Shown in pieces: positions 5,453-10,453 of a stretch of 10,453 bases of DNA. The translations under genes were made by a program, and so were the position numbers. Below the pieces are notes generated by a model. It was not told the origin of the DNA. It saw only the letters and a list, made by a program, of their open reading frames with translations, and did not search any database. Each line of letters starts with the position of its first letter. Position 1 is the stretch's first letter. This DNA comes from Baffinella frigidus (taxonomy: Eukaryota > Cryptophyceae > Cryptomonadales > Baffinellaceae), in the NCBI GenBank assembly GCA_026770585.1, contig MU647387.1, positions 113,523 to 123,975 on the forward strand, in the 5' to 3' direction.

Positions 5453-5722
5453 CGTATAGTCGCAGGTGTTCTCCGTGGTGTAGACAGCAGCCCCGTAGCC
5501 CGAGGCCGTGGTCATGCCTGCGCAAGCGCAGAAATAGCCATCAGGACCGAGGCCGGCGGCGAGGGTATCTTCCTGGAAAGACTCCTCGAATTCAGCGTGC
5601 AGTGATGCCACGGCTTGACCACAGCACCAAACCATCAGGCCCACCTGAGTTGGTGCTACAGTGTAGCGCAATTGGATGCCCCCCTTGCTCAGGCAGAGAA
5701 CAACCTCAGTGAACTCGATGTG
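5453..5722 (-). CDS. Exon-like ORF, Cys-containing module (~90 codons), boundaries approximate
   Basis: The open minus frame lies between a TAA at 5725-5723 and the element insertion at 5449. It contains FTEVVLCLSKGG, APTQVGLMVWCCGQ, EEDTLAAGLGPDGYF-type acidic stretches, and CACAGMTTASGYG...ENTCDYTV. The last 30 residues are conserved in the 3492-3572 fragment, which supports real coding ancestry. The donor would be ACG|GTACC at 5453/5452. The acceptor is unclear: GATAACACATCGAG|TTC (phase 0) has a poor pyrimidine tract, and CCCCTGCAG|ACACGG at about 5755 is a better site but runs into a stop in this frame. It sits just 3' of the 5814-6214 domain on the same strand, and a decayed copy has the same order relative to the 4264-4884 paralogue. 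This suggests a two-exon repeating block. No family recognised. Confidence 0.5.
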
Positions 5723-5813
5723 TTATCAGGTGTCCTCCCAACAGTCCGTGTCTGCAGGGGAAATCAACGTTTGCGTTGTTTCACTTCTGGTGGCTGGTGG
5801 GAGGGGGTTGTAC

Positions 5814-6214
5814 GGAAAGAGGCTGTTCCAGCGGCCGTGAAGGTGACGGTGTCGCCCGAATACATGGTGCGCCTGTCGCACACCACGTTCGACTCCAGCA
5901 GCTGGCTGACGCCAAACGTTCCAGCGGCGGTGCCGGAGAGGTCGACTACGAACTTGGTCTCTGTCCCTCCCAGCGTCAACGAGTACTCTGCAGCATCGTG
6001 GAGGAAGTTGTTCAGTGGAGTCACTTGACCTGCGTCCATGTCAAATGCCAGCAGAGAACGGAGGGGAGATAAAATACCGGTGCCGGTGTAGATAGTGCCA
6101 CCGCAAGACTGCCCGGTGAGCTCAACCGTCTTCGCGGCGGATGCCTGAACCGTCTCGCCCATGATCAAGGCCGACACAGAGATGTCCTGTGTGCAGGTGA
6201 GTTTCCCCGGATTC
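5814..6214 (-). CDS. Exon 2 of a secreted protein: beta-rich domain of unknown family
   Basis: The minus-strand acceptor is CCTTCTTATCTGAGG..ACGCAG|GAATCC at 6215/6214, with a good pyrimidine tract. It joins the signal-peptide exon 6381-6547 in phase (two bases plus one make Gly). The likely donor is TTTCC|GTACAACC at 5814/5813, a sequence also present at the matching place in the paralogue (4264). If that donor is not used, the frame runs to a TGA at 5764. The domain is about 130 residues: LTCTQDISVSAL near the start, KTVELTGQSCGGTIYTGTG at about 23-41, then LLAFDMDAG, TPLNNFL, SLTLGGTETKFVVDLSGT, NVVCDRR and GDTVTFTAAGTASF. Only three Cys are present, and alternating hydrophobic and Thr/Ser stretches suggest beta strands. 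A disrupted copy lies at 4264-4884. Extracellular location is inferred from the leader. Function unknown. Confidence 0.65.
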
Positions 6215-6380
6215 CTGCGTCGCGGCCTCAGATAAGAAGGGGGGGTCGTGACCATCGTGCGCGCGCATGTATTTAGCATACGCACAGGCAGGGGGGGGGT
6301 AGCCAAAAATGAGGGGCGGCCCCCTGCCGGTGTGTGTGTGAATGAATTGCCGCGGTGGTGTCCTGGGTCGGGCGCCACAC

Positions 6381-6547
6381 CCGTGCACGAGCGGCACCGC
6401 CGCGAGGAGCAGCAGCACGGCTGCGCTGGCGCTGCGCGCGGCGCGACGCGGCATTCCTGGCCGCTGCATGGCTGTTCGGCGGCGTGTCTTTGAGGGTTTG
6501 GGAGGATTTGCGATTTTCCTCTTGGTTAAGGGGGTCGTTGCGTTCAT
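6381..6547 (-). CDS. Exon 1 with signal peptide, minus-strand secreted-protein gene
   Basis: The ATG at 6547-6545 (context AAAAAAATATGA) opens 55 codons plus two bases. Two further in-frame Met codons follow at residues 27 and 32. The third gives the most typical leader, MPRRAARSASAAVLLLLAAVPLVHG: basic n-region, Leu/Ala-rich core and a small residue before cleavage. It probably starts near 6454. The donor is CACGG|GTGTGG at 6381/6380. The 166-nt intron to 6215 ends in GACGCAG, and phases match exon 2. The protein would enter the secretory pathway. The gene is divergent from the plus-strand secreted gene that begins at 7774. Start choice and 5' end are uncertain. Confidence 0.65.
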
Positions 6548-6760
6548 ATTTTTTTAGTCATCTGTTCGTTCGCGAGAAACCTCGTGATCTGCACCTCCCT
6601 TTAACGTGTAGTAAAGAGCAACTGAAATGATCACAACGAGCAACATGATCGGTCAAAACGATTTGCAGGTGTAGTAATGATGACGGCTGACGAGATGGGG
6701 AAGCTCGTTAGCAGACGCAAAGATCACGAGGTCGTCAGGTGAAGGGTGCCCACTGCCCAC

Positions 6761-6817
6761 TGCCCAGGGGTCGGAGACAGAAGCGATCGTCGACCCACGA
6801 GGGCCACGACCCCTGGG
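6761..6817. repeat. Inverted repeat CCCAGGGGTCG, 11-bp arms
   Basis: CCCAGGGGTCG (6761-6771) pairs with CGACCCCTGGG (6807-6817) around a 35-nt spacer. Just left of it is a short GCCCACT tandem. Role unknown. Confidence 0.7.
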
Positions 6818-6855
6818 TGAGAAGCCTTCCTATGAAGGTTCGTACCGGTAATGGT

Positions 6856-6902
6856 TTCCCGCCGACTTGGAGCGGTTCTATCCCGCTCCAAGTCGGCGGG
6901 AA
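6856..6902. repeat. Perfect 20-bp stem-loop, 7-nt loop
   Basis: TTCCCGCCGACTTGGAGCGG (6856-6875), loop TTCTATC, and the exact complement at 6883-6902. The stem is 70% GC and would be very stable in either DNA or RNA. It is the strongest hairpin in the intergenic region. No poly-T tract or gene end adjoins it, so calling it a terminator is not justified. It could be a small foldback element, a precursor-like hairpin or a regulatory structure. Confidence 0.85.
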
Positions 6903-6916
6903 TCATTTTCTTGTGT

Positions 6917-7090
6917 GATTGACTTTACAAGTGTTTTTATCTGTTTTTTTGCGCCGCAGGCTGCCTAACTTCGGGCGACATCTCGTACAAATGCCGTTAA
7001 TTCCCGAGAAACGGAAAACCCGCAATCGAAAGTCAATTGTTTCCACCTGAGAAACGTTCGGCCGCGATAAAATCACTTGTAAAGTCGATC
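6917..7090. mobile_element. MITE-like inverted-repeat element, 25-bp arms
   Basis: GATTGACTTTACAAGTGTTTTTATC (6917-6941) matches the reverse complement of 7066-7090 at 23 of 25 positions. The interior is non-coding and includes GAGAAACGGAAAACCCGC. Target duplication is not evident. It is immediately right of the 20-bp stem-loop. Confidence 0.7.
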
Positions 7091-7143
7091 GCAGAAGAAA
7101 AAGGCTTCTTTCCCATTTGTCAGAGACGTCCCGATCTCAAAAG

Positions 7144-7182
7144 TTGACAGATTTGACCACGGTCAAATGCCCAAAAGTCAAC
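7144..7182. repeat. Nested palindrome ATTTGACC-AC-GGTCAAAT inside GTTGAC..GTCAAC
   Basis: Two concentric inverted repeats: an 8-bp perfect inner arm separated by AC, and an outer 6-bp GTTGAC/GTCAAC pair. TTGAC/GTCAA is the core of W-box-like sites, and this architecture could bind a dimeric factor upstream of the 7774 gene. That role is a guess. Confidence 0.5.
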
Positions 7183-7527
7183 TCCCCGCGATGAAAAATG
7201 GCGGCGCGCCGCTCCTCGCCCCTGCCCGATGGCACAGGGAAGAAATCAAAATTCCGGCTCGTGAGCCCTGAGCGCATGCTGGACCGCTCCATCATGGCGC
7301 CACGCTCGAGGCGCTAATCCAGCGGCAGCCCCAGAACGAAGCTCCCGCGTCCGGGTTTCAGGGCTCCAGCGGACCAGCGGGTCTGACGGGTGCGGGTCGC
7401 CGCCGCTGCGCGCAGAGATGCGGGCATCTCGTAGCTGTGGCCTGGACCTAGGGATTTCCACGAAGAAGCAAGGAGGGAGGAGCTCTTTGGGCCCGGTGAG
7501 AGGGCGCGCCCCGGCCAGATCCGCGCC

Positions 7528-7729
7528 GCGAAAATCCTTCCCCGTAATTTCTACGGGGAAGACAGGTTTCCTAAAAGGTTTCGGACTCCTCTGAATTTGA
7601 CAACGACACTATTTGCGAGAAAACCGACCATCATGAGGCGTTTCGCCTGACTGGTCTCTTGGCAAATAGTCTCTTTATTAGGGGGTTGCCTAAAAACGGA
7701 GGGTCGCTAATAAAAAAGGATTTTTCCGC
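7528..7729. mobile_element. Possible MITE-like element with internal hairpins, just upstream of the plus-strand gene
   Basis: Weak terminal pairing (GCGAAAATCCTT at 7528-7539 against the complement of AAGGATTTTTCCGC at 7717-7730) encloses two clear hairpins. These are CTTCCCCGTA-ATTTC-TACGGGGAAG (7537-7561, perfect 10-bp stem) and a larger imperfect one from ACTATTTGC (7608) to GCAAATAGT (7670), with GACCA/TGGTC and AGGCG/CGCCT inside. The right edge is about 45 bp before the ATG at 7774, so it could lie in the promoter or 5' leader. Confidence 0.5.
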
Positions 7730-7773
7730 CGGAATTCAGTTCCTCTGCAAATCCACCAAACCTTGGGAGCGAC

Positions 7774-7913
7774 ATGGCTAGCCGCACGCGCCTCAAGCGG
7801 GGCGCCGTCACCCACCCCTCTCTCCTACTCCTCGCCCTCCTCACCGCGGCGGTGTTTGACGTCGTCGGCGCAAGGGAGTGCAACAAGTGTACGTGCCCCG
7901 ACGGGCCGGAGAG
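7774..7913 (+). CDS. Exon 1 (signal peptide) of plus-strand secreted Cys-rich modular protein
   Basis: The ATG at 7774 (context GCGACATGG) opens MASRTRLKRGAVTHP, followed by the hydrophobic core SLLLLALLTAAVF and a small-residue end DVVGA, then RECNKCTCPDGPE. This is a textbook signal peptide with cleavage predicted after VVGA (residue 33). The exon ends at GAG|GTGGGC (7913/7914) after two bases of a codon. Exon 2 (8188) supplies the third, giving Arg and an uninterrupted frame. Intron 1 is 274 nt and ends TTTCGCGCAG. The mature N-terminus is Cys-dense (ECNKCTCP). The gene appears to encode a secreted or surface protein built from small disulfide-bonded modules. Later exons each code one module and the gene continues beyond the window. 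Exon 1 is divergent from the 6381-6547 signal-peptide exon. Confidence 0.78.
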
Positions 7914-8187
7914 GTGGGCGACCCCACCGTGATCCCACGCGTGCGCAACCTTGGCCTGCCGCAGCGCGCCTGCTAGCCCGGAAGCTCGGTCGGTGCGTAC
8001 AGGTTCCCCTCTCTTTCTCATTGTCGCGAGGCCTTCGTTGCGCGCTGCCATGAGGGGCGGCGAGCGAGAGGAGGCCTTGTAAGACCTCATGGGGCGTAAG
8101 CCCCAGTGTGACCCCCGAGCAATGTTCGAGCGCGCCAGGAAGCTGGGCCGCTGCGCACAGACCCTGACCGTTCATCCTTTCGCGCAG

Positions 8188-8413
8188 GTGCATCTGCGTC
8201 GACCCAAAAAAACTCACCGCTGATGGATGCGACCCACTTTGTCCGCGCAACAAATGGTGCGGGCCGCCGTGGGACGAGAGCTACCAGAAAACCTCGAGTC
8301 CTTCGGGGGCTCAGGGCAAGCACTTTCCTCTCTACCCTTGCCCAGGGGAAGGGCACCCTTGGGCGTCTGTGTCGGAGCCTGGTTCGACAGAAATTGGCAA
8401 CTGCAGTTGTCAG
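8188..8413 (+). CDS. Exon 2 of the plus-strand secreted Cys-rich protein
   Basis: The acceptor TCATCCTTTCGCGCAG|GTGC is at 8187/8188 and the donor TGTCAG|GTGACC at 8413/8414. It enters in phase 2 (joined to exon 1) and leaves in phase 0. It codes about 75 residues: CICVDPKKLTADGCDPLCPR, NKWCGPPWDES, LYPCPGEGHPWASVSEPGS and TEIGNCSCQ. The last part is a longer version of the repeating module (CPG..S....TxxxNCSC) used by the following 96-nt exons, so it is probably the founder or N-terminal variant. NCS is a potential N-glycosylation sequon. Overlapping ORFs on both strands here are shadows. Confidence 0.75.
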
Positions 8414-8614
8414 GTGACCTCCGTGCTCCGGACACTCCCGCCTGCCCTCCCGCACGCCCCATCCCCCAGAACCGCCGCTACCTGCCTGCCTGTGCCTGCC
8501 AGAGACGCTCAGCTCACAGACAGAGACGCTCTGCATGCATAGGCGCAGGTGGCACGATAGGCATGGCATTGGCTGGGTGCGGCCTCTGGTCTGACGCACC
8601 ATCCGCGCACGCAG

Positions 8615-8710
8615 GAGAAATTCTACGGAATTGACGGGACGTGCTTCGCCTGCCCCGGCGTCTCCTTTTCGCTGCCGAAGAGCACTACCATCTCGAACTG
8701 CAGTTGCCCG
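8615..8710 (+). CDS. Exon 3: 32-residue C-x2-C-x15-C-x-C module
   Basis: Acceptor CATCCGCGCACGCAG|GAG at 8614/8615 and donor TGCCCG|GTGATT at 8710/8711; 96 nt, phase 0-0. The module reads EKFYGIDGTCFACPGVSF then SLPKSTTISNCSCP, with four Cys spaced C-x2-C-x15-C-x-C and a NCS sequon between the last two. The CxxCPGxxS...CxCP pattern resembles the Ephrin-receptor-like/GCC2-GCC3 type of Cys-rich repeat found in many protist surface proteins. That family link is by eye only. Intron 2 (201 nt) shares its 3' portion (AGGCATGGC..GGCTGGGTGC..TCTGGTCTGACG) with the introns before exons 4 and 5. Confidence 0.75.
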
Positions 8711-8790
8711 GTGATTCCCCTCCCGCGCACCCGAAAGGAATATGTGCACCCATCGTGATAGGGTGCAACTCTCACGAATTGCGCCCACTC

Positions 8791-8867
8791 CGTATCGACG
8801 GGGAGTGCCTCTCCTGCCCCGGCATCTCTCTGGCCAAGAAGGGAAGCAAGACCATGCGTCTGCCCGG
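8791..8867 (+). pseudogene. Decayed copy of the 96-nt module exon (A)
   Basis: It reads IDGECLSCPGISLAKKGSKTM and then loses register before the second Cys pair. The first seven codons are replaced by the intronic tandem repeat (GCGCCCACTCCGTATCG), so there is no acceptor AG and no tyrosine-glycine start. It cannot be spliced like its intact siblings. The downstream CCTCCCGCGCGCCCGTAAAG flank is retained, showing that exon and 3' intron flank were copied together. Confidence 0.7.
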
Positions 8868-9173
8868 CAAACCCTCAACCCGCCTCCGCGCCCTCCCGCG
8901 CGCCCGTAAAGATCATTTGGACCCAGTGTGATGGGGTGCAGTTCTCACGCGCCCCCCCCCCACCCCTGCGTATCACCTTGAGAGCCGCCGTCCCCGTGTC
9001 TGTCTGGGTCCGCACCTAGCTCTGCTATTCGGGTGCACTGATCGTCCCAAGGCCTCGGATGGGTGCGTCCAGTCGAGCAACACTCACACAAAGACAAAGA
9101 CAGCGCATCCTATATTATAAAGTGCACACACCCCTCCTCTGGTCTGACGTCGCACCCGCGTCCACCTATGCAG

Positions 9174-9269
9174 ACCAAGACCTACGGGGTCGACGGGGAG
9201 TGCGCCACCTGCCCCGGCATCTCCCGGTCCAAGAAGGGAAGCAAGACCATCGCGGCCTGCCTCTGTCCG
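9174..9269 (+). CDS. Exon 4: 32-residue C-x2-C-x15-C-x-C module
   Basis: Acceptor GTCCACCTATGCAG|ACC at 9173/9174; 96 nt, phase 0-0. The module is TKTYGVDGECATCPGISR then SKKGSKTIAACLCP, with the same Cys spacing as exons 3 and 5. The donor CCG|GTCACC (9270) is weaker than the GTGATT of the sister exons (third base T to C shifts the consensus), and the sequon is lost (ACL instead of NCS/NCT). So this copy may be less efficiently used or drifting. The frame stays open past the donor for 15 codons to a TGA in the intronic repeat. Confidence 0.65.
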
Positions 9270-9480
9270 GTCACCCCCCTCCCGCGCCCCCGTAATGATT
9301 ATTTGGACCCAGCGTGATAGGGTGCATTCCGCACGAAAAGTGCTCCTCTCCTTAGACCCAGCGTGATAGTGTGCAAATCTCACGAACTGTGACCCCCCGT
9401 CTCTGCACCCTCCCGCGCACCCTTAAGGAGCATGTGGACCCAGCGTGATAGGCGCAATTCTCACGAATTGCGCCCCCTCC

Positions 9481-9566
9481 TTATCGACGGGGCGTGCCTC
9501 CCCTGCCCCGGCATCTCTGTGTCCACGAAGCGAAGCAGCACTGTCTCCAACGGAGACTCCTGCCCG
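9481..9566 (+). pseudogene. Decayed copy of the 96-nt module exon (B)
   Basis: It reads LLIDGACLPCPGISVSTKRS then STVSNGDSCP, followed by an intact-looking GTGATT donor. The third Cys is replaced (SNGDSC in place of SNCTC). The 5' part is lost to the intronic repeat (CCCCCTCCTTATCGAC), leaving no acceptor. The left breakpoint is at the same place as in copy A, so both truncated copies may descend from one event and then have been spread with the array. Confidence 0.7.
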
Positions 9567-10113
9567 GTGATTCCCCTCCCGCGCACCCGTCAGGAATATT
9601 TGGACCCAGCGTGATAGGGTTCAACGTTCACGAATTGCGCGCCCTCCTTAGACCCAGCGTGATGGCGTGCAATTCTCACGAATTATGCCCCTGTCGCCGT
9701 GCTCTCCCCGCACCCGCAAGGATTATATATGCCCAGCGTGATAGTATGCATTCCTCACGAATTGCGCGCCCCTCCTTAGAACCAGCGTGATAGGGTGACA
9801 TTCTCACGAATTGCGCCTCCTCAGACCCAGCGCGATAGTGTGCAACTCTCCCGAACTGGGCCCTCCCTGTCTCTGTGCTCTCCCGCGACCCCGTAAGGAT
9901 GAGTTGGATGGACCCAGCGTGACAGAGTGCACGTCTCACCAATTGTGCCCCCTACTTAGACCCAGCGTGATGGGGTGACATTCTTACGAATTGCGCCCCC
10001 TCCGTATCACATGCACCGCTGTTCTCTGTTCTGACTGGGCCTGCCAGGTGGATACTTTCTGCATACACAGGCAGGTGGTACGACAGGCATGGCCGTGGCT
10101 GGGTGCGTCCAGT

Positions 10114-10276
10114 CTAATCTTAGACAATCAATTTATTAAATGGTTTCTCTGAAGTCAACTTCCCCACAAAACTGTCAACTTAATGTTTTAATTAGTAATA
10201 GTAAACAATAAGATGACAGCTTTTGGGGGGAGTTGACTTTAGAGAAACCAACAAATAAATACATTATCTGAGATGA
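10114..10276. mobile_element. AT-rich MITE-like element in intron, AGT target duplication
   Basis: The 163-bp AT-rich insert contrasts with its GC-rich surroundings. The arms CTAATCTTAGACAATC..ATTTATT..TGGTTTCTCT..AGTCAAC pair over about 60 bp with the reverse complement of the right side. AGT flanks it (10111-10113 and 10277-10279). The homologous intron before exon 4 has the uninterrupted site GTCCAGTCGAGCAAC (9067-9081), so insertion after duplication of the exon-intron unit is shown directly. Non-coding. Confidence 0.9.
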
Positions 10277-10347
10277 AGTCGAGCAACACGCACACAGAGA
10301 AATCCCGCGCCTCTGTTCTGACGCCCCACTTTCGTCCGCTCGAGCAG

Positions 10348-10443
10348 GCCATGTTCTACGGGGTCGACGGAGAGTGCCTTTCCTGCCCCGGCATCTCCCT
10401 CTCCAAGAAGCGAAGCACTACCCTCTCCAACTGCACGTGCCCC
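10348..10443 (+). CDS. Exon 5: 32-residue C-x2-C-x15-C-x-C module at window edge
   Basis: Acceptor GTCCGCTCGAGCAG|GCC at 10347/10348 and donor TGCCCC|GTGATT at 10443/10444; 96 nt, phase 0-0. The module is AMFYGVDGECLSCPGISL then SKKRSTTLSNCTCP. It has all four Cys at the standard spacing and a NCT sequon. It is the best match to the consensus. The GTGATTCCCC that follows is the same flank seen after exon 3, so the array is expected to go on past the window. Confidence 0.75.
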
Positions 10444-10453
10444 GTGATTCCCC

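Larger units (their letters stand above)
6548..7773. promoter_or_regulatory. Intergenic region between divergent secreted-protein genes
   Basis: About 1.2 kb separates the two start codons and should hold both promoters and 5' leaders. No TATA box or known algal promoter motif can be defended. It is rich in hairpins and inverted repeats, listed separately. Positions 7190-7500 are very GC-rich with no splice-bounded or homologous coding signal. A 71-codon minus-strand ORF there (7246-7461) has no support. Confidence 0.5.
8747..10010 (+). repeat. Intronic tandem repeat, ~48-bp unit, about 12 copies in two blocks
   Basis: The unit consensus is GACCCAGCGTGATAGGGTG, then CAATTCTCACGAATTG, then CGCCCCCTCCTTA. 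Starts are near 8747, 8920, 9306, 9355, 9437, 9603, 9651, 9731, 9779, 9824, 9911 and 9959. Spacings alternate about 48 and about 80-87, because longer units carry an insert CTCTCCCGCGCACCCGTAAGGATTA-like, giving a higher-order period near 130 bp. CAATTC-TCAC-GAATTG is a hairpin. In the copy at 9451-9474 it is a perfect 10-bp stem. The units occupy the introns between the module exons and also fuse to the two decayed exons. Confidence 0.88.

Noticed and set aside
6856-6902. Rho-independent terminator
   Set aside because: There is no T-tract after the stem, the genome is clearly eukaryotic and no gene ends there.
7144-7182. Defined W-box promoter element
   Set aside because: Only the short TTGAC core matches, which is expected often by chance. 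It is kept as a palindrome without an assigned factor.
7608-7670. tRNA-like cloverleaf
   Set aside because: The stems do not match tRNA arm lengths, and there is no T-loop GTTCRANNC or acceptor pairing of seven bases plus an anticodon arm.
7763-8053. 96-residue plus-strand ORF starting at 7763
   Set aside because: It overlaps the signal-peptide exon in another frame. The frame from 7774 has the leader, Cys motif and phase-matched splice junction.
8087-8878. 263-residue minus-strand ORF antisense to the plus-strand gene
   Set aside because: It is Arg/Gly-rich as expected for antisense of GC-rich coding DNA, crosses two introns and two exons of the plus gene, and lacks any recognisable domain.
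8895-9900. GTAAGG in the intronic repeat as the true donor of the module exons
   Set aside because: It gives phase 1 at exon ends, incompatible with the phase-0 starts of the next exons, and the exon 3 copy has GAAAGG instead of GT.
8747-10010. CRISPR array
   Set aside because: The units are contiguous or irregularly spaced and diverged, with no unique spacers of even length. They are intronic tandem repeats.

Overview
This window looks like nuclear DNA from a GC-rich, intron-containing eukaryote, most likely a microalga or another protist. There are no bacterial-style operons. The coding sequence is broken into short exons with GT..AG borders. Two putative first exons encode secretory signal peptides, and the non-coding space is packed with small terminal-inverted-repeat (TIR) elements. 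A TTTCGGG heptamer array, one base away from the TTTAGGG telomere repeat common in algae and plants, lies at the left edge. I cannot name the species or recognise any gene by symbol.

Layout. (1) The left part (1-6547) is dominated by minus-strand exons of Cys-rich or beta-rich extracellular-type modules. There is a signal-peptide exon at 6381-6547, a domain exon at 5814-6214, an exon-like ORF at 5453-5722, a disrupted paralogue of the 5814-6214 domain at 4264-4884, decayed copies of the 5453-5722 module near 3492-3572 and 3182-3220, and a well-preserved Cys-rich exon at 245-800. These may be one long repeat-rich gene or a gene plus degenerate duplicates; the sequence alone does not decide it. 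(2) A gap of about 1.2 kb (6548-7773) holds hairpins and inverted repeats and presumably the shared upstream region of a divergent gene pair. (3) The right part (7774-10453) is a plus-strand secreted Cys-rich gene. It has a signal-peptide exon (7774-7913), a 226-nt Cys-rich exon (8188-8413), and then three 96-nt, phase 0-0 exons (8615-8710, 9174-9269, 10348-10443), each coding one 32-residue C-x2-C-x15-C-x-C module. Two decayed exon copies and an intronic tandem array of about 48 bp lie between them, and the gene runs off the right end.

The two striking themes are these. The plus-strand locus grows by duplicating a symmetric exon together with its intron flanks. The window also carries at least nine short TIR elements from several families. 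Two of these families leave target-site duplications that can be proven inside the window, because the empty sites survive in paralogous sequence at 2984-2997 and 9069-9080. One of them sits so that its ends supply GT and AG at an exon edge, which resembles the 'introner' mode of intron gain. No recognisable transposase is present, so all of these elements are non-autonomous.
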